Shown here: positions 47,728 to 56,585 of the stretch, piece by piece
Layout: the number at the start of each line of letters is the position of its first letter
Position numbering within the stretch: position 1 is the first letter of the stretch
Assembly (NCBI GenBank): GCA_965220935.1
Contig: OZ244857.1
Span: 992,001 to 1,056,000 of the forward strand
Source: Bin80 sp965220935
GTDB taxonomy: Bacteria > Bacteroidota > Rhodothermia > Rhodothermales > Bin80
Length of the DNA stretch: 64,000 nt
Reading direction: 5' to 3'
Made by a program: the position numbers and the translations under genes
Notes under the pieces: model-generated
The model's database searches: none
Told to the model about the DNA's origin: nothing
What the model saw: only the letters and a program-made list of their open reading frames with translations

Positions 47728-48423
47728 ATGCCTAAGAAAGATTTCTTAATTCAAGGTAGCGAGTCTTTTTTTCTGATTTTAGGGTTATTGGTATTATCTG
47801 CGTGCGAAGGTCCAGCTGAGCTGCAAGCCACAAAACATTCAGAAGAAGAATTCTCTTTAGATGAGAATTCAATAAAGGAAATTTGGTACTCGCCAGAGTG
47901 GCAAGCCATTATGGAATTAAGGAAAAGGTCTTTAAATCTTATATCTCAGGCCGTCAAAAGGAGAGTATCAAAACAGGAACTTAAAGATGCGGTAAACATT
48001 GACATTAGCTTGAAGCAATCTACTAATTTTGATGATCTTATATTTCCTGATCATGATGCAAAAGAGAGGTTTCAAGAGTCCGTCTTCAATGCTCACAATG
48101 CATTCATTAATAAGTACCCACAAATTCTTAAAATAGACGCGCACGATATGGCTGATTGCGATCTAACGGAGAGTCAAACCCATGACATAATTGACAACAT
48201 TGATCAACATGATCGTCATATTGCACTAAGTAAAACTTTTTACGATCGTGATGACGATCCTCCAGAGATTACATGTGGTGGTTGGGGGAATTTGGGTAAA
48301 TTATTAGTTTGTAATGCAATTGCAAGTTTTGGATGCGGTGGCCCTCCAGGATTGATATTGTGTGGATGGGGTTGTTGGTGCATGTTCTGTCAGCAAAGTA
48401 CTCTAGGAGGTTGGATATGTTAG
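47728..48423 (+). CDS. Lipoprotein with Cys/Gly-rich C-terminal tail
   Basis: 231 residues. A hydrophobic N-terminal segment ends in LVLSACEG, a lipobox with Cys about 33. The middle is charged and helical. The last about 50 residues (from ITCGGWGNLGKLLVCNAI) contain eight Cys and many Gly/Trp, including GWGCWCMFC. No family recognised. The small membrane protein at 48417 starts inside its last codons. The Cys-rich tail might form disulfides or bind metal, or be a peptide-like toxin region; none of this is proven. AT-rich local composition suggests transfer. Confidence 0.7.
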   Translation: MPKKDFLIQGSESFFLILGLLVLSACEGPAELQATKHSEEEFSLDENSIKEIWYSPEWQAIMELRKRSLNLISQAVKRRVSKQELKDAVNIDISLKQSTNFDDLIFPDHDAKERFQESVFNAHNAFINKYPQILKIDAHDMADCDLTESQTHDIIDNIDQHDRHIALSKTFYDRDDDPPEITCGGWGNLGKLLVCNAIASFGCGGPPGLILCGWGCWCMFCQQSTLGGWIC

Positions 48424-48686
48424 CCCCCAGTCTAGTCTGTGAGTTATTACTTGGGATTTTGCTTGTGACTATCCTTTTTGGACTACCAGTTCTCTGGAAT
48501 AAAATTCCAAAATCAATAAAAATATCCTATTATACCAAATTCGTTGCGTGTATATTGCTAATTTTATTGTTCATGTTTGAAGCAAATCCGCCAAAATATT
48601 TCATTGCTGTGGTGATCTATATGTTATTGCAACACATATGGGATTTCGGCAAGCTGATCAACAAAAATGATCAAGTAGTTACATAA
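48417..48686 (+). CDS. Small polytopic membrane protein overlapping the Cys-rich lipoprotein gene
   Basis: 89 residues from ATG 48417, which overlaps the upstream stop by 7 bp. Three hydrophobic segments are visible: LVCELLLGILLVTILFGLPV, FVACILLILLFMF and YFIAVVIYMLLQH. The longer frame beginning at 48333 is only antiphase to the upstream gene. The overlap implies translational coupling, so it probably partners the lipoprotein, conceivably as an immunity or export factor. No family recognised. Confidence 0.6.
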   Translation: MLAPSLVCELLLGILLVTILFGLPVLWNKIPKSIKISYYTKFVACILLILLFMFEANPPKYFIAVVIYMLLQHIWDFGKLINKNDQVVT

Positions 48687-48916
48687 TGCCGGCGATGTGG
48701 ACAGTCGTATAGCATAACTCCTGATTGTTCATATAAGGCGTTACACCCCAATAAAACTCGTGTCATTTTTATTGGCACACGCTGGTGTTGTACTCGCATA
48801 ATGACTATATTAGGTGCATTCACTGTACAACGGCTATCATCATTCCATCTCTGACGCATATTGAAGTGCATCAGTATTTTCGAAGATAACTAACTTTCAA
48901 TAAACTGATTCTGCAT

Positions 48917-51900
48917 ATGAACACCGTGGGCAATTCCACTTTAGATAGAGGAGGCATTCAAACTATACTAGGTCTTGAAGATCCGATTCAAGCTGCGCTT
49001 GAAGAAATTGCAAGAATGTCTTTCCAGAAGACGGATGGAAAATGGTTGGAGTCCCTCACCTTTGAATGTGCACCTTTGATTGCAGATTGGGACATCAGTC
49101 ATTGTTGGCTATGGAGCGACTGGCCTGATCGTCCTGCCCATGGTTACGCCAAGCGCACAGATCGTGGGATAGATATTGTTGCTCAACGTCGTAGCGATGG
49201 CAAGTACATTGCCATTCAGTGTAAGGCTAGAAAGCTATCAGAGGATGGCACTGGAAACACGATCACATGGACGGAGCTGTCTACCTTTTATGGACTGTCA
49301 TCTGATTCGTTATGGTCGGAGCGCTGGGTGGTGACCAATGGCAATGCCAATATCGGTGGTCTAGCGCCGGGGCGCGCGTCCCGCAAGCCGTTAAAGTTTA
49401 TCAATTTGCGGAGCGACCTACTGAAGCAGAAGGAACTATCTTGGTCAGGTGAATCTCAGGTTGGCGCGCGGGTGCAGAGTAGGGATGCCATGCAGCAAGA
49501 ATGTGTTCATGATAGCGTCACGACTCTACGTGAGATGGCTGGTGGGCCTACAGGTAGAGCGAGAGGGCGTATCATCCTGCCTTGTGGCACAGGCAAGTCA
49601 CGGATTGCTCTGAGAATTGTTGAGGCGTTAACAGAGGCGGGGGATGTATCAGTGGTTCTGTGCCCGTCTATTGCACTGGTTGCGCAGCTGCGTCGCGAGT
49701 TTCTTGCCCATGCCAAGAAGTCCATCCGCGTCATTGCCATCTGCTCTGATGAGACCGCTGGATCGGGGTCGGATTTATCGGTTGATCCAACCTTGGATGT
49801 TGGTCAAACGCGTGCATCCGAGGTCAAGGGGCTTGTCACAACTGATCCAAATAGAATCTCAGATTGGATCAGTGAGATTGTGCGAGACAAGGATCAGATT
49901 GGACTGATGTTTTCAACCTATCAGTCAAGCCATCAGATTGCAACGGCATTGTCTCAATCGTCGATTCGAGAATTATCCGTAGTGATTGCAGATGAAGCCC
50001 ACCGAACGGCTGGACTGCGTCGGATCCAAAAGATTGAAAAGAAGATTCGGGATTTTACAATCTGTCATGACGATAGCCGGTTTCCTGCAAAGTATCGGAT
50101 TTATCAAACGGCGACGCCGAGAGTTTATGATTTGAAAGGACAACCTGCTAAGAATGCGCATTGGATCGTCAGAAATATGGATGACCAGAAGGTGTTCGGA
50201 GTGGAGCTCTACCGTAAATCTTATGTGGATGCCGTGAAAAATCAATGGTTATCCGACTATCGAATTATTGCACTCGGGGTGAATGATAAAAATGCTTATG
50301 AGACGGCCAACAGTATGGCAAAAGATAGTGGTAAGAAGCTGTCTGTGACGGATTCTCTGCGAGGTTTAGCCTTAGCATTGGTGATGGGCGGGTATTTGCA
50401 AAAATCAGATACAGTGATTCGCTCCTCCATCAATTTTGTGAATACAATCAAAAAGTCCAAGGAGATGACGCGGCTTCTGCAGTCGGATGAGGTGCGGGCT
50501 TGGGTTCAACAGAGGCTTTCCGACAGTCATGCCTCCAAGTACAGTTTGGAGCATCTTGATGCAGACAGTAAGGTTGCAAAGCGAGAGGAAGCCAAGGCAA
50601 GATTAGCGGCTGGAACCGAGGCCAACCCACATGGAATCATTAATGTCGGCATTTTCGGTGAAGGCACCGATGCCCCATCGCTGTCTGCCGTTGGCTTTCT
50701 TGAAGCCAGAAAATCGCCCGTTGATGTGATCCAGGCCGTTGGACGCGTGATGCGGCGCGCCCCCGATAAAAAGATGGGCTATATCATTTGTCCGATTGTG
50801 ATTCCGCCTGGCACAGATGCTGAGACATGGCTGAGAAACAGTGGGCCTGAGGATGGATGGCGAGAATTGGGGCAGATTTTGGTGGCCTTAAGGGCGCATG
50901 ATCGTCGTATTGAGGATGAGCTGAGTGCGTTAATGAGTCTCATTACACCCTCGGCTCCACCAGAGAGCGTGACAACCATGGTGACGCTGGGACAAGATGC
51001 GCATCAGTCACAGCATTATATCCATCAGGGTGCGTCGGGTCAAGTCGTCAATGATGTGAAGCGCGCACTACAGTCGCAGGACCATGGATTGATTGACGTA
51101 GACCAATTTGATCGCTCCTCTGACCCCGAGAGAATCGTCTCGGCCCGATTAAACTATGACGGTAGCATTGAATTAAGAGAAGATGGAATTCAGCGAGATA
51201 GGCCGAAATCGGATGGTCGATTAGGGCCGGTTAACTATGAGAAGTCCAAAAAGAGGGGCGTGCAGATGTTAAATGGCAAGGTTGGTCAGATCATTCAAGA
51301 GGTGACAACTGTGGTGACTATAGGTCAGGACACACATCAGGCCAAACATTATGTTCATCGGGGTCGAGAGGGTAAGGCGGAACATGATGCGGTATCCATG
51401 CTCAGTGATCGCTCTGCACGAAAAGGCACATTCATTGACTTGGATAACATAGATGACGCTTCGGATGCCGATAGGCTTATCTCTGCCCGTCTACATCAGG
51501 ATGAGACCATAGAAATGAGAGAGGCGCATGTTCAGCGCGATCCGCCGACATCGGATCACACTAAGGGTAAGATTAACATTCAAAAAACCAAGCAAAAAGG
51601 CGTACAAATGCTTGCGGGGAAAGCAGGCCAGGTCATTTTGACACCCCAAGGAAAGAGAAAAAAATCAGATGCGCCATTATATTCTGATCTTTTTGAGCGT
51701 GCAGACAGTGTCGGCATTACGGTAAATTTGCTAGAAAAATCGGGGCTCTCTCCTGAGCGTGCTAAGCGGGATGCGAATCTATTGAAGGAGAGCGTTCAAG
51801 GTGCAACGGAATATTTACAACAAGACGAGTTGCAGGGGTTATTAGATCGTCACTTCAGGCTAGATGCTCTCGATGACAGAAAGCGAAAAAGTCAGGCCGA

Positions 51901-52429
51901 CGGGTGTACAATTGCCGCGCTATTATTGATGAATGCATGTTTGTTACATCAACGTATTGCAGCGGGCAAGTGGCTACCAAACATTACCGCAATGGATCAG
52001 ATCAAAACCTCGGTAGAGACACTGACCAAGCTGTCTGATCAATGGAATGACATTACGCGTCATGATTTTTTACCCGTCTTAGAACCTGCCATTGAGATTA
52101 TTCGTGTTGTTCGAGATTCTGGACGATTGGAGGGCCTAAATCGTGCGCTTCGGCATCTGGCTGCCGAAGCCGAACACATTGCGGAAAGTTACGCTGATTT
52201 AGGGGCTGATCATGCCGGCCCACTGTTCAACGAAGTGATGGGCAATCAGGCATCGGATGGGGCGTTTTTCACGCGCCCACCAGCGGCATCCATCGTTGCC
52301 AGACTCTCTCTTGATGTCTTTGAAGAAAAAATGGGGGGGGGGCAAATTGGACTCTCAAAGAAACATGGCTGGATTGCAGGACTACCGACCTCGCCTGTGG
52401 GTCTGGGACACTACTTGCCGCCGTATTAA
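48917..52429 (+). CDS. Type ISP-like restriction enzyme, nuclease-helicase part (frame ends after G10 tract)
   Basis: 1170 residues as read. N-terminal Mrr/PD-(D/E)xK nuclease: DRGIDIVAQ, then YIAIQCKAR (about 81-102). SF2 helicase: CGTGKSRIALRIVEAL (about 222), DEAHRTAG (about 358), QTATPRVY, GIFGEGTDAPSL and QAVGRVMRRA (about 607). A duplicated region follows (about 686-905). The helical coupler runs to FNEVMGNQASDGAFFTRPPA, the usual entrance to an N6-methyltransferase. After G10 (52333-52342) the frame drifts into nonsense and stops. The same tract opens the frame carrying SAM motif I. Known Type ISP enzymes (LlaGI, LlaBIII) have this domain order in one chain of about 1600 residues. Confidence 0.82.
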   Translation: MNTVGNSTLDRGGIQTILGLEDPIQAALEEIARMSFQKTDGKWLESLTFECAPLIADWDISHCWLWSDWPDRPAHGYAKRTDRGIDIVAQRRSDGKYIAIQCKARKLSEDGTGNTITWTELSTFYGLSSDSLWSERWVVTNGNANIGGLAPGRASRKPLKFINLRSDLLKQKELSWSGESQVGARVQSRDAMQQECVHDSVTTLREMAGGPTGRARGRIILPCGTGKSRIALRIVEALTEAGDVSVVLCPSIALVAQLRREFLAHAKKSIRVIAICSDETAGSGSDLSVDPTLDVGQTRASEVKGLVTTDPNRISDWISEIVRDKDQIGLMFSTYQSSHQIATALSQSSIRELSVVIADEAHRTAGLRRIQKIEKKIRDFTICHDDSRFPAKYRIYQTATPRVYDLKGQPAKNAHWIVRNMDDQKVFGVELYRKSYVDAVKNQWLSDYRIIALGVNDKNAYETANSMAKDSGKKLSVTDSLRGLALALVMGGYLQKSDTVIRSSINFVNTIKKSKEMTRLLQSDEVRAWVQQRLSDSHASKYSLEHLDADSKVAKREEAKARLAAGTEANPHGIINVGIFGEGTDAPSLSAVGFLEARKSPVDVIQAVGRVMRRAPDKKMGYIICPIVIPPGTDAETWLRNSGPEDGWRELGQILVALRAHDRRIEDELSALMSLITPSAPPESVTTMVTLGQDAHQSQHYIHQGASGQVVNDVKRALQSQDHGLIDVDQFDRSSDPERIVSARLNYDGSIELREDGIQRDRPKSDGRLGPVNYEKSKKRGVQMLNGKVGQIIQEVTTVVTIGQDTHQAKHYVHRGREGKAEHDAVSMLSDRSARKGTFIDLDNIDDASDADRLISARLHQDETIEMREAHVQRDPPTSDHTKGKINIQKTKQKGVQMLAGKAGQVILTPQGKRKKSDAPLYSDLFERADSVGITVNLLEKSGLSPERAKRDANLLKESVQGATEYLQQDELQGLLDRHFRLDALDDRKRKSQADGCTIAALLLMNACLLHQRIAAGKWLPNITAMDQIKTSVETLTKLSDQWNDITRHDFLPVLEPAIEIIRVVRDSGRLEGLNRALRHLAAEAEHIAESYADLGADHAGPLFNEVMGNQASDGAFFTRPPAASIVARLSLDVFEEKMGGGQIGLSKKHGWIAGLPTSPVGLGHYLPPY
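50968..51630 (+). repeat. Internal tandem duplication of about 110 codons in the restriction enzyme
   Basis: Two consecutive segments align along their length: VTTMVTLGQDAHQSQHYIHQ with VTTVVTIGQDTHQAKHYVHR, then DPERIVSARLNYDGSIELRE with DADRLISARLHQDETIEMRE, then KKRGVQMLNGKVGQII with KQKGVQMLAGKAGQVI. They lie between helicase and coupler. The divergence shows the duplication is old and under protein-level constraint. Confidence 0.8.
52333..52342. repeat. G10 homopolymer joining helicase and methyltransferase frames (putative switch)
   Basis: Ten consecutive G in the restriction gene. In the present length the upstream frame reads MGGGQIGLSKK and ends at 52429. One extra G (or two fewer) switches to ANWTLKETWLDCRTTDLACG and the complete methyltransferase, giving a 1744-residue single chain. 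Tract position and both flanking frames are seen directly. Confidence 0.87.
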
Positions 52430-52434
52430 CCGAA

Positions 52435-54150
52435 ATGAAGCGCCGTGCACGGGAGCAGGGTGCAGATACAAAAAGGCTTGGCGAGTTGCAAAAACTTGCG
52501 GTTGAAGAAGTCATCTCGGGGCTTGATTTTAATCCAGTATCCTTGCAGATGGCCGCTGCCCAGTTGATTGCTGGCAACCATTCGATCAGCTATCGAAAAA
52601 TGGGACTTCATCGTATGGATTATGGTCCTAAGGGTGACGGGACTGTTGGTGTCGGATCTCTTGAGTTACTGGGCCATAGTAAAATCCTTCCGAGATTAGG
52701 TGAATGGGATCATGATTATGACAGCCTAAATAAACTCAAATCGGAGCGAGTGCATCTTTCGCATGAGGATAATCCGATGCTTGAAGATGCTGTAAAGGCC
52801 GTGAAAGATGTTCGACTGATTGTGATGAATCCACCCTTTACGAATCGTGTGAATATGGGAGAGAAGTTCCCGCCAGAGATTAGAAAGAAAATGCGTTTAA
52901 GTGTTGACAATCTTGACCATACCTTAGCACTATGCGATTCTGAGATGGATGGGGTCGTTGATAAAAATTCAATTCAACCTCTGTTCATTGCTCTGGCAGA
53001 CAGGTGCCTTAACAAGAAGAATGGCATCCTTGCAATGATCAGCCCTACGATCATGATGACGGCAGCGTCAGCGTTAAAAGAGCGAAGACTGTTGGCTAAA
53101 AGATTCCAGATTCACACAATCATCACCAGTCACTCTACTAAACAGATCAATCTCAGCCAGAATACCAGCATCAATGAAAGCCTGATCTTTGCATGTAGAC
53201 GTGTCGGGGAAAGACATCCGACCCGGATTATCAATTTAGATCGAATGCCATTGGATGATGGCGAGGCAGCCGACCTTCATCAGTCTTTGTTGGACTGCAA
53301 GAATGGGCTGATCCCTAATGGATGGGGCGAAGTATCACAGTGGCCGGCTCATCTGATAGAAAAAGGGGATTGGTCTGCGGCCGTATGGAGGTCTCCACGG
53401 TTAGCGAAAAACGCATCAAAGATTGCTAATATGCGGAGTTTGATCACTCTTGTTGATCAAAATATGACTCCTGCCTCTACTGGACCAATCTTACGAGTCA
53501 GATTCAAAGCCTCAATACCAGAAATTTCTGGTAGTTTTCCAATCCTAAAATCAAAAGGAGCTCAGGGGCAAACACAAATTAAGGCCATTCCAGATGAGTA
53601 TTGGATTCCGAAAAAATCTGTGGTAAAGGAATTATTTTCTCCAGAACATGGACATCCAGAGACTGAGAAAATGCTCCAGAAATCGGGACACCTTCTCATT
53701 ACAGCAGGTCAAGATATAAGTACCGCACGCCTCACCGCAGTTGCATCTGAGAAAAAATATGTTGGAAATAGTTGGATGCCAATAACGAATGTGACAATAG
53801 AACAAGCGAAAGCTTTATCAGTATTTTTGAACTCAACAGTGGGGCGATTGCAAATCATGCGATCACCGGGTAAAAAACTTCAGTTTCCAGGTTATAGTGC
53901 TAAAGAAACGGCTAACATTAGAGTTCCTGATCTAAACGAAAGTCAAATCGTTGAGGTTTTATCGGATTGTTGGGAGCAGACAAAAGATATGAAAGTGCCA
54001 CAGTTTCGTGAAGGTGAATGTGAGTTGCGACGGCTGTGGGACGAGGCAGTCGCGAAAGCGCTCCAGTGGGATGTGGGCCAACTTGAAGAATTACGACATC
54101 TTCTACACAAGGAGCCGTTCGTACGGGGAAAAGGCTACAATGAGTATTAG
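52435..54150 (+). CDS. Type ISP-like N6-adenine methyltransferase and specificity part
   Basis: This frame is open from the G10 tract (52333), and SAM motif I DLACGSGTLLAAVLTEM lies before the ATG at 52435, so the ATG-initiated 571-residue product would lack motif I. Further motifs: LDFNPVSLQMAAAQLI, the catalytic motif IV LIVMNPPFTNR, and GILAMISPTIMMTAA. From about residue 300 of this segment a target-recognition-like region follows (WRSPRLAKNASK, IKAIPDEYWIPKK, then FLNSTVGRLQI). It is meant to be translated as the C-terminal half of the 48917 gene. Alone it should be inactive in methylation. Confidence 0.83.
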   Translation: MKRRAREQGADTKRLGELQKLAVEEVISGLDFNPVSLQMAAAQLIAGNHSISYRKMGLHRMDYGPKGDGTVGVGSLELLGHSKILPRLGEWDHDYDSLNKLKSERVHLSHEDNPMLEDAVKAVKDVRLIVMNPPFTNRVNMGEKFPPEIRKKMRLSVDNLDHTLALCDSEMDGVVDKNSIQPLFIALADRCLNKKNGILAMISPTIMMTAASALKERRLLAKRFQIHTIITSHSTKQINLSQNTSINESLIFACRRVGERHPTRIINLDRMPLDDGEAADLHQSLLDCKNGLIPNGWGEVSQWPAHLIEKGDWSAAVWRSPRLAKNASKIANMRSLITLVDQNMTPASTGPILRVRFKASIPEISGSFPILKSKGAQGQTQIKAIPDEYWIPKKSVVKELFSPEHGHPETEKMLQKSGHLLITAGQDISTARLTAVASEKKYVGNSWMPITNVTIEQAKALSVFLNSTVGRLQIMRSPGKKLQFPGYSAKETANIRVPDLNESQIVEVLSDCWEQTKDMKVPQFREGECELRRLWDEAVAKALQWDVGQLEELRHLLHKEPFVRGKGYNEY

Positions 54151-54241
54151 TGACCTATCGTTTCGGTATCAGGATACGGACCAGATAAGAATGATTCACC
54201 CTGAATTCCCCGCAAAAAATCCTTACAGTAAATGTGGCTAA
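54140..54241 (+). pseudogene. Short ORF overlapping the methyltransferase stop, probable truncated downstream gene
   Basis: An ATG at 54140 overlaps the TAG of the methyltransferase (54148-54150) and opens 33 codons, MSISDLSFRYQDTDQIRMIH onward, ending at 54241. The overlap resembles translational coupling of an operon partner, but no continuation in any frame was recognised in 54242-54600. Possibly the first codons of a lost accessory gene of the restriction system. Confidence 0.4.
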
Positions 54242-54611
54242 TTCCCTAAATTTAGTTTACTCAGACAAAGCTTGAGACACAATTTAGAAATTATGAATAC
54301 AACACAAATCTTCAATCTAATACCTGATTCAACTATGATCAAACAAGTCTTAAAAGATCTTGGTGAAATCTCACAAATAAATGATTAATTGAGATGTCTT
54401 GTGGGTGATTAGAAAAACTTCCAGTGCAAATACTATCTCCCCATAACTAAAATTTAGAAGTGAGAAGCTTTATCGAGTATCCAGACTCACTATGATCAAA
54501 TTTCTGAGTATACCACCAAGTGCCACTTCTGTTTATACCTTTATGCTGATAAGTTTGTATTTTCATTAAAGTTGTGTAACTTGGTGGATTCTATATTCAA
54601 ACTAAATAATC
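54242..54611. other. Intergenic stretch before acetyl-CoA synthetase
   Basis: About 370 bp, AT-rich, without a supported gene. It must contain the promoter of the acetyl-CoA synthetase gene. No clear terminator or repeat was seen. Confidence 0.4.
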
Positions 54612-56585
54612 ATGCGTGATTCCGCTTCTGAAATGCCCAAATCTGGCACTCTTTATCCTCCCCCAGATGAGTTCAGTGCCAACTCTCATATTTCAAACTA
54701 TCAGGAGTATTTGGCAAAATATCAAGACTCCATTGAAAATCCAGAGAAATTTTGGAGTGCAATTGCTCAGGAACGCATCCACTGGTTCAAGCCGTTCACT
54801 AATGTACTGGATGTATCATATGAATCATCAAATGTTAGCATTAAATGGTTTGATGACGGGGAGTTAAATGCGTCTTATAATTGCCTTGATCGTCATCTGT
54901 CGGATAGGGGAGATCAGACGGCCTTGATCTGGGAACCAGATAATCCTGACGAGTCGGAACGCATTATTACCTATCGTGAACTTCATGCCGAAGTTTGCCA
55001 ACTCAGTAATGTGCTTAAGTCGCTTGGTGTGTGCCGAGGAGATCGGATTACAATCTATATGCCGATGATTCCAGAGGCGGCCGTAGCCATGCTCGCCTGC
55101 AGTCGAATTGGCGCCGTCCATTCCGTTGTATTTGCGGGGTTTTCACCTGAATCTCTTGCAAATCGTATTCAGGATTGCGATTCAACATTCGTGATCACCG
55201 CAGATGAGGGCCTGCGAGGAGGGAAGCGAGTTCCTCTCAAAGATAATGTTGATCAAGCACTCAATTCTTGCCCAGGAGTAGATTCGGTGCTGGTCGTCAA
55301 GCGAACTGGAGGCAACATCTCTTGGAATTCTGATCGGGACCACTGGTACCATGACTTGATCCCATCGGCAAGTGCGGATTGTCCAGCGGAATCTATGAAT
55401 GCCGAATATCCACTCTTTATCCTGTATACATCTGGATCCACAGGCAAGCCCAAAGGACTATTACATACAACCGGAGGTTATCTGGTATATACCTCGCTGA
55501 CACACGAAATTGTCTTTGATTATCACTCAGGAGATGTCTTCTGGTGTACAGCGGATGTCGGCTGGATTACTGGGCATTCGTACATCGTTTACGGACCTCT
55601 CCTTAACGGGGCGACTCAGATATTTTTTGAGGGAATTCCCAGTTACCCTGATGCGTCAAGGTTCTGGCAAGTGGTTGATAAATATCAGGTCAATCAATTT
55701 TATACCGCACCCACAGCCATCCGCGCACTCATGAGTCAGGGAGACGTATTCGTAAATCAGACCAGTAGGTCTTCTTTGCGCCTATTGGGCTCGGTTGGCG
55801 AGCCAATTAATCCAGAGGCGTGGCGTTGGTATCATGAGGTCGTTGGCAATGGCACATGTCCAATTGTTGATACATGGTGGCAAACCGAGACGGGTGGAAT
55901 TCTAATTACCCCAATCCCGGGTGCAATCTCTACAAAGCCAGGCTCAGCAACCCTGCCTTTCTTTGGAATTCAACCAGAAATCTTAGACCACTCTGGAACG
56001 GTTATCAGCGGTGAAGCCGAAGGAGTTCTCGCGATCCGCAAATCATGGCCGAGTCAAGCACGTACCGTATACAGAAATCATGATCGATTTGTGAAGACAT
56101 ACTTCTCAGATTTTGAAGGCAAGTATTTTACGGGAGATGGATGTCGTCGGGATTCAGATGGGTATTATTGGATTACTGGTCGAGTTGATGACGTTCTAAA
56201 TGTCAGTGGACATCGAATGGGCACGGCTGAGATTGAAAGTGCGCTGGTCTCGCACCATAGTGTGGCTGAGGCAGCCGTTGTCGGGTTTCCCCATGCGATC
56301 AAAGGGCAAGGAATCTATGCCTATGTGACTCTGAACTCTCATCAAGCGCCATCTGATGATTTACTCAGTGAATTGATAGGACATGTTCGTACTCAGATCG
56401 GACCAATCGCTAAGCCAGATCACATTCAATTTTCTCCTTCACTTCCCAAAACTAGAAGTGGAAAAATTATGCGACGAATTCTTCGTAAAATTGCTGAAAA
56501 TGATTATTCTCAACTCGGAGATACCTCAACGCTGGCTGATCCAGACGTTGTAGATTCATTAATCAAGAATCGTCAGAACTTATAA
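54612..56585 (+). CDS. acsA: Acetyl-CoA synthetase (AMP-forming)
   Basis: 657 residues, normal for Acs. N-terminal ACAS domain (YLAKYQDSIENPEKFWSAIA, WFKPFTNVLD), AMP-binding motif LYTSGSTGKPKGLLHTTGGY, DVGWITGHSYIVYGPL, WWQTETGG with the acetate-pocket Trp, TGDGCRRDSDGYYWITGR, and the C-terminal acetylatable Lys motif SGKIMRRILRKIA. It converts acetate, ATP and CoA to acetyl-CoA. Its 3' end overlaps the convergent kinase gene by 23 bp. Confidence 0.93.
   Translation: MRDSASEMPKSGTLYPPPDEFSANSHISNYQEYLAKYQDSIENPEKFWSAIAQERIHWFKPFTNVLDVSYESSNVSIKWFDDGELNASYNCLDRHLSDRGDQTALIWEPDNPDESERIITYRELHAEVCQLSNVLKSLGVCRGDRITIYMPMIPEAAVAMLACSRIGAVHSVVFAGFSPESLANRIQDCDSTFVITADEGLRGGKRVPLKDNVDQALNSCPGVDSVLVVKRTGGNISWNSDRDHWYHDLIPSASADCPAESMNAEYPLFILYTSGSTGKPKGLLHTTGGYLVYTSLTHEIVFDYHSGDVFWCTADVGWITGHSYIVYGPLLNGATQIFFEGIPSYPDASRFWQVVDKYQVNQFYTAPTAIRALMSQGDVFVNQTSRSSLRLLGSVGEPINPEAWRWYHEVVGNGTCPIVDTWWQTETGGILITPIPGAISTKPGSATLPFFGIQPEILDHSGTVISGEAEGVLAIRKSWPSQARTVYRNHDRFVKTYFSDFEGKYFTGDGCRRDSDGYYWITGRVDDVLNVSGHRMGTAEIESALVSHHSVAEAAVVGFPHAIKGQGIYAYVTLNSHQAPSDDLLSELIGHVRTQIGPIAKPDHIQFSPSLPKTRSGKIMRRILRKIAENDYSQLGDTSTLADPDVVDSLIKNRQNL

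Noticed and set aside
48333..48416. Longer N terminus for the small membrane protein from ATG 48333
   Set aside because: It would run antiphase through the end of the Cys-rich lipoprotein gene and adds a basic stretch without signal character; ATG 48417 is preferred.
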